From Mesorhizobium sp. B2-1-1 (GTDB lineage Bacteria > Pseudomonadota > Alphaproteobacteria > Rhizobiales > Rhizobiaceae), in the NCBI RefSeq assembly GCF_006442975.2, contig NZ_CP083954.1, positions 868,001-932,000 of the forward strand: a stretch of DNA of 64,000 bases, read 5' to 3'. Positions 14,829-23,565 of the stretch are shown here, piece by piece; the first letter of the stretch is position 1, and the number at the start of each line of letters is the position of its first letter. The notes below the pieces were generated by a model. That model was given only the letters and a program-made list of their open reading frames with translations. It was not told the origin of the DNA and made no database searches. Position numbers and translations under genes: made by a program.

Positions 14829-16412
14829 TCACTTCTTCTTGCCGAGGCCAGGCAGGCCACCGCCGCCGAGACCGGGAAGCCCGGGAAGCTTCATGCCGCC
14901 GGGCAAGCCGGGCAGGCCACCGCCGCCGGGAAGGCCGCTGGGCAGGCCCTTCATGCCGGCGGCCTGCGCCTGCTTCTGCAAGGCTTCGAGCTGCTTGGGA
15001 TCCATCTTGGAGAGGTCCGGCATGCCGCCCATGCCAGCGGGCATCATGCCGCCGAGGCCCATCTTGGAGGCGAGCCCGCCCATCATGCCGCGCATCAGGC
15101 CGCCGCCTTTGCCCTTGCCGCCCATCGCCTTCATCATGTCGGCCATGCCGCGATGCATCTTCAAGAGCTTGTTGATCTCGGCCGCGTCGGTGCCGGAGCC
15201 GGCGGCGATGCGCTTCTTGCGGGAGTGCTTGAGAATGTCGGGGTTGGCGCGCTCGGCCTTGGTCATCGAGGAGATGATGGCGAGTTGGCGGCCGAACATC
15301 TTGTCGTCGAGACCGGCGGCGGCCATCTGGTCCTTCATCTTGCCCATGCCGGGCATCATGCCCATGATGCCGCCCATGCCGCCCATTTTCGACATCTGCT
15401 GAAGCTGCTGGGCGAGATCGTTCAGGTCGAACTTGCCCGACTGCATCTTTTTGGCCATCGCCGCCGCCTGCTCGGCGTCGATGTTCTCGGCGGCTTTTTC
15501 GACAAGCGAAACGATGTCGCCCATGCCGAGAATGCGGTCGGCGATACGCTTGGGGTGAAATTCCTCCAGCCCGTCCATCTTCTCGCCGGTGCCGATCAGC
15601 TTGATCGGCTTGCCGGTGACGGCGCGCATCGAGAGCGCGGCGCCGCCACGGCCGTCGCCGTCCATGCGGGTCAGCACCAGTCCGGTGATGCCGACGCGCT
15701 CGTCGAAGCTCTTGGCAAGGTTGACGGCGTCCTGGCCGGTCAAGGAGTCGGCGACCAGCAGGATCTCGTGCGGGCCCGACACCTTCTTGATGTCGGCCAT
15801 CTCGACCATCAGCGGCTCGTCGATATGGGTGCGGCCGGCAGTGTCGAGGATGACCACATCGTGACCGCCGAGCCTGGCCGCCTGCACGGCGCGCTTGGCG
15901 ATATCGACCGGGTTCTGGCCGGCGACGACAGGCAGCGTCGCCACCTTGACCTGCTCGCCGAGCTGGCGCAACTGCTCCTGCGCGGCGGGGCGCCGCGTGT
16001 CGAGCGAGGCCATCAGGACCTTCTTGTTCTGACGCTCGGTGAGCCGCTTGGCGATCTTGGCCGAGGTCGTCGTCTTGCCGGAACCCTGCAGGCCGACCAT
16101 CATGACGACGACAGGCGCCGGTGCGTTGAGGTCGACGGCGACGCCTTCGGCGCCGAGCATGTCGACCAGCTCGTCATGCACGATCTTGACGACCATCTGG
16201 CCGGGCTTGATCGACTTCAGCACCGCCGCGCCGACCGCCTTCTCGCGCACCTTATCGGTGAAGGAGCGCACCACTTCCAGCGCCACGTCGGCCTCGAGCA
16301 GCGCACGGCGCACCTCGCGGAGCGCCGCCGAGACATCCGCCTCCGACAGCGCGCCGCGGCCGGTCAGGCCGTTCAGGATGGAGCCAAGGCGCTCCTGAAG
16401 TGATTCAAACAT
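14829..16412 (-). CDS. ffh: Signal recognition particle protein Ffh
   Basis: A 527-residue SRP54-type GTPase that, with 4.5S RNA, delivers nascent membrane proteins to FtsY. The N domain (MFESLQERLGSILNGL) is followed by the G domain with GLQGSGKTT (G1), DTAGRTH (G3) and TRMDGDGRGG (G4 region). A Met-rich M domain comes next (KMGGMGGIMGMMPGMGKMKD and onward). The C-terminus carries an unusually long Gly/Leu/Pro-rich tail ending in KKK. The start ATG at 16412 begins the conserved N domain; the open frame upstream overlaps a terminator and is rejected. Confidence 0.97.
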   Translation of the reverse strand: MFESLQERLGSILNGLTGRGALSEADVSAALREVRRALLEADVALEVVRSFTDKVREKAVGAAVLKSIKPGQMVVKIVHDELVDMLGAEGVAVDLNAPAPVVVMMVGLQGSGKTTTSAKIAKRLTERQNKKVLMASLDTRRPAAQEQLRQLGEQVKVATLPVVAGQNPVDIAKRAVQAARLGGHDVVILDTAGRTHIDEPLMVEMADIKKVSGPHEILLVADSLTGQDAVNLAKSFDERVGITGLVLTRMDGDGRGGAALSMRAVTGKPIKLIGTGEKMDGLEEFHPKRIADRILGMGDIVSLVEKAAENIDAEQAAAMAKKMQSGKFDLNDLAQQLQQMSKMGGMGGIMGMMPGMGKMKDQMAAAGLDDKMFGRQLAIISSMTKAERANPDILKHSRKKRIAAGSGTDAAEINKLLKMHRGMADMMKAMGGKGKGGGLMRGMMGGLASKMGLGGMMPAGMGGMPDLSKMDPKQLEALQKQAQAAGMKGLPSGLPGGGGLPGLPGGMKLPGLPGLGGGGLPGLGKKK

Positions 16413-16499
16413 TCTGTTTCCTTTTCCCTGGCAACCGGATGGTGCCCGAGAGGTAATGCGTTCGCGCCAGGTGTCCAAGTCTCGTGGCAAGCAAAAGCC

Positions 16500-16630
16500 A
16501 AAACCAAAAAGCACCCGGGGGCGCACAGCGCTGCCGGGTGTTGGCCTCCAGGATCTGTTTACAGCACTTGGCCTCAAAGAGGCTTCGGCGTCCTGGTCGG
16601 CTTGCTCGGAGGGATACTCGTCGCGGAATT
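16500..16630 (-). ncRNA. Candidate small RNA upstream of ffh
   Basis: A self-contained transcription unit on the minus strand: a promoter-like pair (TTGACT, 17 bp, TCTACA) predicts a start near 16630, and a terminator stem plus T-rich tail ends near 16500, giving about 130 nt. No ORF with a ribosome site lies inside. I recall an Rfam family named for its position upstream of ffh in Rhizobiales; this could be that family, but I cannot check it. It lacks the conserved GGAAG-loop sequence of 4.5S SRP RNA, so it is not ffs. Confidence 0.5.
16506..16540 (-). terminator. Rho-independent terminator upstream of ffh
   Basis: On the minus strand a 7-bp stem (CACCCGG / CCGGGTG, positions 16534-16540 and 16512-16518) is followed by TTTTT and further T-rich sequence. 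It ends transcription coming from the CPBP gene or from the internal promoter at 16637-16665, so ffh likely has its own promoter downstream of it. Confidence 0.75.
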
Positions 16631-16636
16631 CGGGGC

Positions 16637-16665
16637 TGTAGACAGGAAAACGGCCGCGGAGTCAA
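16637..16665 (-). promoter_or_regulatory. Sigma-70-type promoter candidate
   Basis: On the minus strand TTGACT (16660-16665) and TCTACA (16637-16642) are separated by exactly 17 bp. It points toward the terminator at 16506-16540, not directly into a coding gene. Confidence 0.5.
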
Positions 16666-16701
16666 GACAAGGACCGTTCCGCCGGTCTCCCCGCGCAGCA
16701 A

Positions 16702-17679
16702 TCAGGTCGCCTTCGTTCCGTCTGCAGGTTCGGCCGAGACGCTCAGCGGCGAGCGCGGATGCAAAAGCAGCAGGGCCGTCAGCAGGCTGCAGGCGATGCC
16801 AATCATGGCGATGAGGACCGCGTCCGACGTCGCCCAGCCCGGCCCTTCGAGTGGTCTGGCGGTAAACAAGGCGAAGGAATTGTAGCTCTCCTGATGCGAG
16901 ATCAGCAGGAAGCCGGTCAGATTGTTGCCGAGATGGGCGCCGAGGGCCGCGCCGAGATTGCCGGTGGCATAGACGACGAGCGTCAGAAGCAGTGCAAAAG
17001 CGGCGATCGAGACCAGCACGCAGGCGTTGATGGCGGCCGAGGCGTTCGCGCTCCAGTGCAGCGAGGTGAACAGCAGGCCCGGCAGCAGCGCCCAGACGAA
17101 CGGGCTCCTGAACCGGTAGGCAAGACCGCGCAGCAGGTAACCTCGGAACAGCACCTCTTCCGATGACGTCTGCAGAAAAGTGAGCGCCAGGATCGGGATC
17201 AGGAACAGCAGCCAGGACGACAGGGCGATCGAGCCGCGCGCGATCTCGGGCTGCATCAGGTAGAGCAGGACCTCGGACACGAGCGACGTGACCAACACCG
17301 CGACCAGTCCCTTGATGAAACCCGAGCGCGAAATGCGACGGCTGTTGCCGAGGAGCGCCGACAGCTTCTCGCCATGCACCCAGCGCATGGCGATCCACAA
17401 GCCGATCCAGATGCCGGCGAAAGACGCGAGCGCGGTGAGAATGCCGATTGGCGACGCAAGGAAACCCTGCATGCCGCCGGCGGGCGCAGCCGCGCCTTGC
17501 GCTGTCCGCCAGGCGAAAAAGGCATAGGTGCCGCCCAGCAGCACGACCCCCGTCGACGCGGCCCAGAACAGGACGACGATCCCGGTCCCGAGAAGCAGGC
17601 GCGGCAGGGTCGTCTTTTCGTTGGCTGTGTTTCGATAGTGCTCGAAGGCGGCAGGGTCCGATATCACGCTCTCTCGCAA
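16702..17679 (-). CDS. CPBP family intramembrane glutamic endopeptidase
   Basis: A 325-residue polytopic inner-membrane protein with about eight hydrophobic segments. The CPBP (Abi) protease signature is present: SSEEVLFRGYLLRG (EExxxR motif, about residues 172-185), then FTSLHWS (His in motif 2) and AHLGNNLTG (motif 3). In bacteria these proteins are linked to bacteriocin immunity or protein maturation; the function here is unknown. It is a single gene on the minus strand, and its transcript probably ends at the terminator before ffh. Confidence 0.88.
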   Translation of the reverse strand: MRESVISDPAAFEHYRNTANEKTTLPRLLLGTGIVVLFWAASTGVVLLGGTYAFFAWRTAQGAAAPAGGMQGFLASPIGILTALASFAGIWIGLWIAMRWVHGEKLSALLGNSRRISRSGFIKGLVAVLVTSLVSEVLLYLMQPEIARGSIALSSWLLFLIPILALTFLQTSSEEVLFRGYLLRGLAYRFRSPFVWALLPGLLFTSLHWSANASAAINACVLVSIAAFALLLTLVVYATGNLGAALGAHLGNNLTGFLLISHQESYNSFALFTARPLEGPGWATSDAVLIAMIGIACSLLTALLLLHPRSPLSVSAEPADGTKAT

Positions 17680-17839
17680 GCTGGTGCTTCGCGTCGCATG
17701 ATCTATGGGATCGGGCGGTTCTGCGCAATCATTCCTATTCGATACGCCCCGCCAGCCTTCGGCGCATTCGCGCCGCCCTCGCCTGCCTGCCGGCAGGCGA
17801 AAGGCATGCTCCGATGATTAACCCCGTGTCCTATCCGCC

Positions 17840-18436
17840 TCAACGCACCACATACACGATGCGCCGCGTCTGCGGGTCGATCAGCGCCGGCTGGCCGTTC
17901 ACATAGACGTAGCGGTAATCGTAATCGGGGATCTCGCGCAGTTCGACACTCTCGGGCAAAACGGCCCCAGTGACCACCTCGCCCTCAAGATAGACAGGGT
18001 CGACGCGATGCGTGTCGACATAGGTCCTGACTTCGGCGGGAGGCTGCGGGATGGCGTCCTCGACCGGCTCGCCGGCGATGATCGAGCCGGTGTAGTCGGT
18101 GGAATAGCCCTCGGGCGGCGACACGACGGCGACGCTGGAGCCGAGCGGACGTCGCGTCAACACGACCCGGTTGCCGCCGAAATCAGCCGTCACATAGTCC
18201 GAATAGACCCAGCCCTGGCCACCGGCTTCGGCGATGGTGCACCATTTGCTGTTTTCGATACAGCCATTGAGCGTCGCCGACTGGCCGGCGGCGAGCACGC
18301 CGATGACAGGATATTGCGGGCCTGGGCCAGCGCGGACGTTGAGATCGGTGATCGCGGAGACGGGGGTGTCGGCCATGGCGGCGCCCGAGAAGAGCGCGAG
18401 CATTCCGGCGACCGCGGGAAACAATACGGATTTCAT
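17840..18436 (-). CDS. Secreted SH3-domain protein with C-terminal DUF1236-type region
   Basis: About 198 residues with a Sec signal peptide (MKSVLFPAVAGMLALFSGAAMA). A bacterial SH3 domain follows (about 28-88, ITDLNVRAGPGPQYPVIG to GWVYSDYV). A C-terminal DUF1236-like segment ends YVYVNGQPALIDPQTRRIVYVV. It is periplasmic or cell-envelope located; such SH3 domains bind peptidoglycan or peptides. The start at 18436 has GGAGAG 5 nt upstream; an ATG 18 nt earlier is possible. It follows the zinc peptidase gene by 62 bp on the same strand. Confidence 0.87.
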   Translation of the reverse strand: MKSVLFPAVAGMLALFSGAAMADTPVSAITDLNVRAGPGPQYPVIGVLAAGQSATLNGCIENSKWCTIAEAGGQGWVYSDYVTADFGGNRVVLTRRPLGSSVAVVSPPEGYSTDYTGSIIAGEPVEDAIPQPPAEVRTYVDTHRVDPVYLEGEVVTGAVLPESVELREIPDYDYRYVYVNGQPALIDPQTRRIVYVVR

Positions 18437-18498
18437 GGTTTCTCTCCGTTTCATGGTCCCTCGGCAGCGAAAACGGGAGAGCGGCGCATGCGTTCCAG

Positions 18499-19596
18499 CT
18501 AAAATGTTGAAGCCAACTCACGATTTGTTCCCGTTTCTTGCGGCAGGCCGGTCAGAAGGTCGTGAACGAAGGCCAGTTTGCGCGCCGCGACATCCGAGAT
18601 GACGAAGGGGTAGAGGTCGGGCAGACCCATGCAGCGATTGATGGAATTGGAGGCTTCCGACAGCACCAGCCAGCGCGACAGGATCTTTTCGAACGGTTCG
18701 GGAGCGGGTGTCGGTTCGGACGGCGCTGGTTGTAGCATGCCCCCGGTATCGCCTTGGGGCAATTCGTTGGCTTCCACCGTCTCCAGCCGGCCGAGCGGGA
18801 AGTTCAGCGCATGGACCATTTCCAGCGTGTCGGTGATGTGCAGGTGGTGGGCCCAGCTTTCGGCCCAGTCCTCCCAGGGATGGGAGGTGGCGTAGGACGA
18901 GATGTGGCGTTGCTGCCAGTCGGGTGGGGCACCATTGGCATAGTGGTTCTTCAATGCCTGCTCGTAGCCGGTGCGCTCGTCGCCGAACAGCGCGCGGAAG
19001 GCGTCAAGCCTTTGCGGATTGTCGCGGATCAGCCGGTCCCAGTAGTAGTGGCCGAGCTCGTGGCGGAAATGGCCGAGCAAGGTGCGATAGTTCTCGCCCA
19101 TCTCAACGCGCCGCCTTTCGCGCTCGGCGGAGTCGGCTTCGGCGACGTTGAGGGTGATCAGGCCATTGTCGTGGCCGGTCAGGATGCGCTCGCCGCCCGG
19201 GCCGCCGCCGATCGGATCGGCAAGGAAGTCGAAGGCAAGGCCGGCCTCGTCGGCGGGGTTCTGCTTGGGCGTCACCGGCAGTCCGAAAGCCAGCAGCGAA
19301 TAGACCGCGCGCTTCTTCGCGGCCTCGACCCGTATCCAGCGGCGGCGGTTGCCGTCGACGGAGAGGTCCGGGATCAGCTGGTTGAGGGCGCAGGCGCGGC
19401 AGAAGGGCTGTCCCGGCTCGGCCATCCAGTTGCAGGCGCATTCGTCGGCGTTGGCGCATGGGGAGCCGCCGTCGGCACCGGACAGGGCAAAGCAGGCGCG
19501 CTGCGGATCATAGAGCACGGCACTGGAGCAGTTCAGGCACCGGGCGTTCTCGAAATAGAGACGATGGCCGCAATGAGGACAGTCGAAGAGTTTCAT
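18499..19596 (-). CDS. Putative zinc-binding metallopeptidase with N-terminal zinc ribbon
   Basis: A 365-residue cytoplasmic protein. The N-terminus is a zinc-ribbon (CPHCGHRLYFENARCLNC), followed by more paired cysteines (CACNW, FCRAC). The central domain contains HELGHYYWD (HExxH zincin motif, around residue 190). The region HPWEDWAESWAHHLHI supplies further likely ligands. This matches the family annotated as putative zinc-binding peptidase (DUF2248 region). Substrate and role are unknown. The start ATG at 19596 begins MKLFDCPHCG; the extension upstream is not conserved in character. Confidence 0.85.
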   Translation of the reverse strand: MKLFDCPHCGHRLYFENARCLNCSSAVLYDPQRACFALSGADGGSPCANADECACNWMAEPGQPFCRACALNQLIPDLSVDGNRRRWIRVEAAKKRAVYSLLAFGLPVTPKQNPADEAGLAFDFLADPIGGGPGGERILTGHDNGLITLNVAEADSAERERRRVEMGENYRTLLGHFRHELGHYYWDRLIRDNPQRLDAFRALFGDERTGYEQALKNHYANGAPPDWQQRHISSYATSHPWEDWAESWAHHLHITDTLEMVHALNFPLGRLETVEANELPQGDTGGMLQPAPSEPTPAPEPFEKILSRWLVLSEASNSINRCMGLPDLYPFVISDVAARKLAFVHDLLTGLPQETGTNRELASTF

Positions 19597-19744
19597 CTCG
19601 GTCTCGGACCAGGGAACAGGGGAAGGCGCGTCGTGCAAAACGCCGGCCGACAGACGTCGTTCCCGACTGTGACGTCATTGAGCAACATGGCGCAAGGATC
19701 GTCAGGCCATGGGTGGTTCTTGCCACAATATTTGCTTGATCGTA

Positions 19745-19814
19745 GGCAAATTCCCTTCCATTGGCCAGCTTGCGCGCGCGACAGTGACAAGTGCGCGTTT
19801 CACTGGCAAATTCC
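19745..19814. repeat. Direct repeat pair in the transglycosylase promoter region
   Basis: The decamer GGCAAATTCC occurs at 19745-19754 and 19805-19814, exactly 60 bp apart, between the divergent zinc peptidase and lytic transglycosylase genes. It could be a pair of regulator sites or the trace of a duplication. Confidence 0.35.
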
Positions 19815-19851
19815 GGCCGGGACGTGATTCAGGCAACCAGGAGAGAACAAC

Positions 19852-20652
19852 ATGGCATTTCTTGCCAAAGGTAAGATGTTTGCAGCGGCCACTGTGGTGG
19901 CGATGCTTGCGCTGGCGACGGGCGCACAGGCGGCGGCCAGCTGTGGCAAGACCGGAGCCGGCTTCGATGCCTGGAAGCAGGACTTCGCAGCGGAGGCCAG
20001 GGCCGAGGGCGTGGGTTCGAGAGGACTGGCGGCCCTGGCCGGCGCGACCTACGCGACCAGGACCATTTCCGCGGACCGCGCCATCCACAAGGCTTTCAGC
20101 GGCTCGGTGGAAGCCTTCATGAAGCGCCGCGGCGGGGCGGCGATCATTTCCAGGGGCCGGGCGCTGAAGAAATCGAATGCGGCGCTGTTCGACAAGATCG
20201 AAAGGACCTACGGCGTCTCGCCGGGCGTGCTGCTTGCCATCTGGGGCATGGAGACGGGCTTCGGCGCCTCCATGGGCAACCAGAACACGGTGTCCGCCAT
20301 TTTGACGCTTGCCTATGACTGCCGCCGTCCGGACTACTTTCAGCCGCATGCCATTGCCGCGCTGAAGCTGGTCGATCGCGGAACGTTGACCGCCTCGTCG
20401 GTCGGGGCCATGCATGGCGAGATCGGCCACACGCAATTCCTGCCCGGAAATGTCCTGAAATATGGGGTGGGCAGCGGAAACCTGCGCGACAAGAGCACCG
20501 CGCTGGCTTCCACGGCCAACTTCCTCAAGGCGCATGGTTGGCAGGCCGGCGCGAGCGCTCAGGCGAATATGGGTGCAATTGCCGGCTGGAACTCGGCGAG
20601 TGTCTATCAACAGGCCATCGCCCGTATCGCCACCGCAATCGATGGCGAGTGA
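19852..20652 (+). CDS. Lytic murein transglycosylase (MltB/SLT_2 family)
   Basis: A 266-residue secreted enzyme that cleaves peptidoglycan to 1,6-anhydro products. It has a signal peptide (MAFLAKGKMFAAATVVAMLALATGAQAA). The catalytic glutamate is E134 in WGMETGFG, followed by the family segments GEIGHTQFLPGNVLKYG and ALASTANFLKAHGW. It has no lipobox cysteine, so it is soluble in the periplasm and shorter than the E. coli membrane-bound MltB. CAGGAGAGAAC precedes the start. A repeat element occupies the downstream gap. Confidence 0.92.
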   Translation: MAFLAKGKMFAAATVVAMLALATGAQAAASCGKTGAGFDAWKQDFAAEARAEGVGSRGLAALAGATYATRTISADRAIHKAFSGSVEAFMKRRGGAAIISRGRALKKSNAALFDKIERTYGVSPGVLLAIWGMETGFGASMGNQNTVSAILTLAYDCRRPDYFQPHAIAALKLVDRGTLTASSVGAMHGEIGHTQFLPGNVLKYGVGSGNLRDKSTALASTANFLKAHGWQAGASAQANMGAIAGWNSASVYQQAIARIATAIDGE

Positions 20653-20716
20653 TCGTTAGAAATCGCTGTTCAGCAGAAAGCCCGGCCGCGATGGCGGGCA
20701 CTCTTACCGGATGTTA

Positions 20717-20912
20717 GCGCCGCCCCTCACCTGCCTGCCGGCATCCTCTCCCCGTATAGCGACGGGGAGAGGGCGCTGTCATCGACGGTTTCGCCAATTA
20801 CAGTCGTTGCCAATTGCAATCGTTGCAAGAAAGGCGCTCGGGCTGCGGCCAGTCCCTTTCTTCCCGTCACTATACGGGGAGAAGGTGCCAGCAGGCCGAT
20901 GAGGGGCGGCGC
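20717..20912. repeat. MITE-like inverted-repeat element
   Basis: The arms at 20717-20766 and 20863-20912 are 50 bp each and match as inverted copies at 44 of 50 positions, starting GCGCCGCCCCTCA. The 96-bp middle includes TTTCGCCAATTACA (20789-20802), which also occurs in the element at 48776-48789. No ORF is present. It fills most of the 323-bp gap between the transglycosylase and argG genes and would fold into a long hairpin. Confidence 0.75.
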
Positions 20913-20975
20913 CGGCATCGACAATCGGCTCCAATAGAGACGCCGGGTTTTGTCTTGAGGCGAAACATACTGACA

Positions 20976-22199
20976 TCAACTTCCGCGATTGCGCGCCGCT
21001 AAGGTGCGCAGCCTCAGCGCATTGAGGCGGATGAAGCCTGCGGCGTCCTTCTGGTCGTAGGCGCCGCGGTCGTCCTCGAAGGTCACCAGCGCGTCGGAAT
21101 AGAGCGTCTTCTTCGACTTGCGGCCGGTAACGATGACATTGCCCTTGTAGAGCTTCAGACGCACCGTGCCTTCGACATCCTCCTGGCTCTTGTCGATCAT
21201 CGCCTGCAGCATCAGCCGCTCGGGCGCGAACCAAAAGCCGTTGTAGATGAGTTCGGCGTAGCGCGGCATGAACTCGTCCTTGAGGTGGGCAGCTCCCCTG
21301 TCGAGCGTGATCGATTCGATGGCGCGGTGGGCAGCGATCAGGATGGTGCCGCCGGGGGTTTCGTAGACGCCGCGCGACTTCATGCCGACGAAGCGGTTCT
21401 CGACGAGGTCGAGCCGGCCGATGCCGTTGTCGCGGCCGAGATCGTTGAGGGCGGCGAGCATTGTTGCCGGCGACAGCTTCTTGCCGTCGAGCGCGACCGG
21501 ATCGCCCTTCAGGAACTCGATCTCGATCTCGGTGACCTTGTCCGGCGCGTCCATGGGCGAGACGGTGCGCTGATGGACGAATTCCGGCGGCTCGCTCCAC
21601 GGGTCCTCAAGCACCTTGCCCTCGGAAGAGGAATGCAGGAGATTGGCGTCGACCGAGAACGGCGCGTCACCCTTCTTGTCCTTCGGCACCGGAATCTGGT
21701 GCTGCTCGGCGAAGTTGATGAGGTCGGTGCGCGACTTGAACGACCAGTCGCGCCAGGGCGCGATGACCTTGATGTCGGGGTTGAGCGCATAGGCCGAAAG
21801 CTCGAAGCGCACCTGGTCATTGCCCTTGCCGGTGGCGCCGTGGGCGATCGCGTCGGCGCCGGTCTCCTTTGCGATCTCGACGAGGTGTTTCGAGATCAGC
21901 GGCCGGGCGATCGAGGTGCCGAGCAGATAGGTCCCTTCATAGACGGCGTTGGCTCGGAACATCGGGAAGACGAAATCGGCAACGAATTCCTCGCGCACGT
22001 CGACGACGCGAATGTCCTTGATGCCCATCAACTCGGCCTTGCGGCGCGCCGGCTCCAATTCGCCGCCCTGGCCGAGGTCGGCGGTGAAGGTGACGACCTC
22101 GGCGCCGAGCTCGGTCTGCAGCCATTTCAGGATGATGGATGTGTCGAGGCCGCCGGAATAGGCGAGCACGACCTTCTTGACGTCTTTTGTTTTCGACAT
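20976..22199 (-). CDS. argG: Argininosuccinate synthase
   Basis: A 407-residue cytosolic ligase that joins citrulline and aspartate using ATP in arginine synthesis. The N-terminal PP-loop is [17 protein letters not shown]. Other diagnostic segments are [22 protein letters not shown] and the C-terminal catalytic region [19 protein letters not shown]. The ATG at 22199 (MSKTKDVKK) gives the normal family length; a TTG 18 nt upstream is less likely. It stands alone, divergent from the LysE gene. Confidence 0.97.
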   Translation of the reverse strand: MSKTKDVKKVVLAYSGGLDTSIILKWLQTELGAEVVTFTADLGQGGELEPARRKAELMGIKDIRVVDVREEFVADFVFPMFRANAVYEGTYLLGTSIARPLISKHLVEIAKETGADAIAHGATGKGNDQVRFELSAYALNPDIKVIAPWRDWSFKSRTDLINFAEQHQIPVPKDKKGDAPFSVDANLLHSSSEGKVLEDPWSEPPEFVHQRTVSPMDAPDKVTEIEIEFLKGDPVALDGKKLSPATMLAALNDLGRDNGIGRLDLVENRFVGMKSRGVYETPGGTILIAAHRAIESITLDRGAAHLKDEFMPRYAELIYNGFWFAPERLMLQAMIDKSQEDVEGTVRLKLYKGNVIVTGRKSKKTLYSDALVTFEDDRGAYDQKDAAGFIRLNALRLRTLAARNRGS

Positions 22200-22391
22200 T
22201 TGCTGTTTCCGCGACAAGAGTTCTCGGCCGGCGAGGTATCACGCCGTTTCCGGTCACTGCAAGGGATGAACGGGGCAAGGCGCGGAGAAACAGGCATCCG
22301 GGACAGCTGGATCATTCTTTCCGTCGCACAGCCGCTGGCAACGGCAGTAGCCATTCGTTATAGCAGCGTCTTTAGAGCCAACGGACCGCCC

Positions 22392-23033
22392 ATGTCCTTC
22401 ATTCCCGACACCGCAACGCTGATCCAGTTCGCCATCTCCACGTTCATCCTGGCGATCACGCCCGGACCGGACATGACGCTGTTCGTCTCGCGCACGCTGA
22501 GCCAGGGCCGCGCCGCCGGCTTCGCCTCGATGGCGGGGGCGCTGTGCGGCACGCTGATCCACACCACCTTGGTGGTGGTCGGTGTCTCGGCGCTGATCGT
22601 CGCCTCACCGATGGCCTTCTTCGTGCTGAAGATCTTCGGCGCCGGCTATCTCGTCTTCCTGGCTTGGCAGGCGATCACCAAGGGTTCGGCCTTCTCGCCG
22701 GAGAAGAAGACGGGCCCGCAAATCTCGCTGTTCCGGAGCTGGATGGTGGGGCTGGGCGTCAACCTGCTCAACCCGAAGATCATCCTGTTCTTCATGACCT
22801 TCCTGCCGCAATTCGTCTCCGCGCATGATCCGCACGCGCCGGGAAAGCTGTTCTTCCTCGGCGCCATGTTCGTCGTGCTCTCGACCCCGGTGACGACCCC
22901 GATGGTGCTGGCGGCGGAGAAATTCTCGGCGGCGATGAAGGCCAGCCCGCGCGTGACGCGGGTGGTCGACTATCTCTTCGCCGGCGTGTTTTCCGCGTTC
23001 GCGCTCAAAATCCTGACTGCCCAGGCGAAGTAG
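22392..23033 (+). CDS. LysE/RhtB family amino-acid exporter
   Basis: A 213-residue inner-membrane protein with about six membrane segments. The family signature ITPGPDMTLFVSRTLSQGRAAG lies near the N-terminus (about 20-41), followed by GAGYLVFLAWQAI and MVGLGVNLLNPKIILFF. Members export amino acids or homoserine lactone-type solutes. It diverges from argG across 192 bp, which fits arginine or related amino-acid export, though specificity cannot be read. The start ATG at 22392 follows GGACCGCCC; the long open frame upstream is antisense to argG. Confidence 0.9.
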   Translation: MSFIPDTATLIQFAISTFILAITPGPDMTLFVSRTLSQGRAAGFASMAGALCGTLIHTTLVVVGVSALIVASPMAFFVLKIFGAGYLVFLAWQAITKGSAFSPEKKTGPQISLFRSWMVGLGVNLLNPKIILFFMTFLPQFVSAHDPHAPGKLFFLGAMFVVLSTPVTTPMVLAAEKFSAAMKASPRVTRVVDYLFAGVFSAFALKILTAQAK

Positions 23034-23112
23034 GATTTTGCTGTTCGCTGCTGATCTCTTCCGAACCGGAGGTCAGCAAAGCTCCCTGCTTACGTGGGCG
23101 CTCGGTTCGAGG

Positions 23113-23565
23113 TCAGGGTTCGGCTTTCCACCAGGTTCCGGCCCAGCGCCCGGCGCTGAGCCAATAGAAGATGCCCCCGACCATGCCGCCGCCGATGACG
23201 GCGGCCATGGCGCGCGGCTCGGTGACGGCGAATGGCGTGTCGCCCATCTGGTCGGCGAAGCCGAGGAAGACGGCGGCGACGATCGCACCGGCCAGCGCAT
23301 AGAACAGCCAATCGCGCCGGCCGAGGATCTCGGCGATCAGAATCGCGAGGGCCGCCGGCATGAAGGCGAAATAGGCGGCAAACAGCGCGACGAAGGGGAT
23401 CGAGAAATAGAGCGAGGCGGTCGCCGCCGGCTCCGCATGCGCCAGCGTGTAGCCGAGCGAGGCCAGGAACAGGACATTAAGGAACGCGCTCGCCGCCAGC
23501 GCGGCGACGGCATAGCCGAACAGGATGACGGCAAGGCGCACGATATAGGCGACGAGGCGGGTCAT
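23113..23565 (-). CDS. Small integral membrane protein, hypothetical (rlmN operon, last gene)
   Basis: A 150-residue protein with about four hydrophobic helices (residues roughly 10-35, 50-80, 87-105 and 122-140). It has no recognised domain. It resembles the gene immediately upstream in size and layout, including similar N-termini ([18 protein letters not shown] versus [18 protein letters not shown]), so the two probably arose by duplication. Its ATG overlaps the upstream stop codon by 4 bp, indicating translational coupling. The function is unknown. Confidence 0.78.
   Translation of the reverse strand: MTRLVAYIVRLAVILFGYAVAALAASAFLNVLFLASLGYTLAHAEPAATASLYFSIPFVALFAAYFAFMPAALAILIAEILGRRDWLFYALAGAIVAAVFLGFADQMGDTPFAVTEPRAMAAVIGGGMVGGIFYWLSAGRWAGTWWKAEP

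Noticed and set aside
16500..16630. 4.5S SRP RNA (ffs) next to ffh
   Set aside because: The conserved GGTCAGG...GGAAGCAGCC core of SRP RNA is absent on both strands.
21285..22391. N-terminal extension of the LysE exporter
   Set aside because: It is antisense to argG; the exporter starts at 22392 with the usual short N-terminus.
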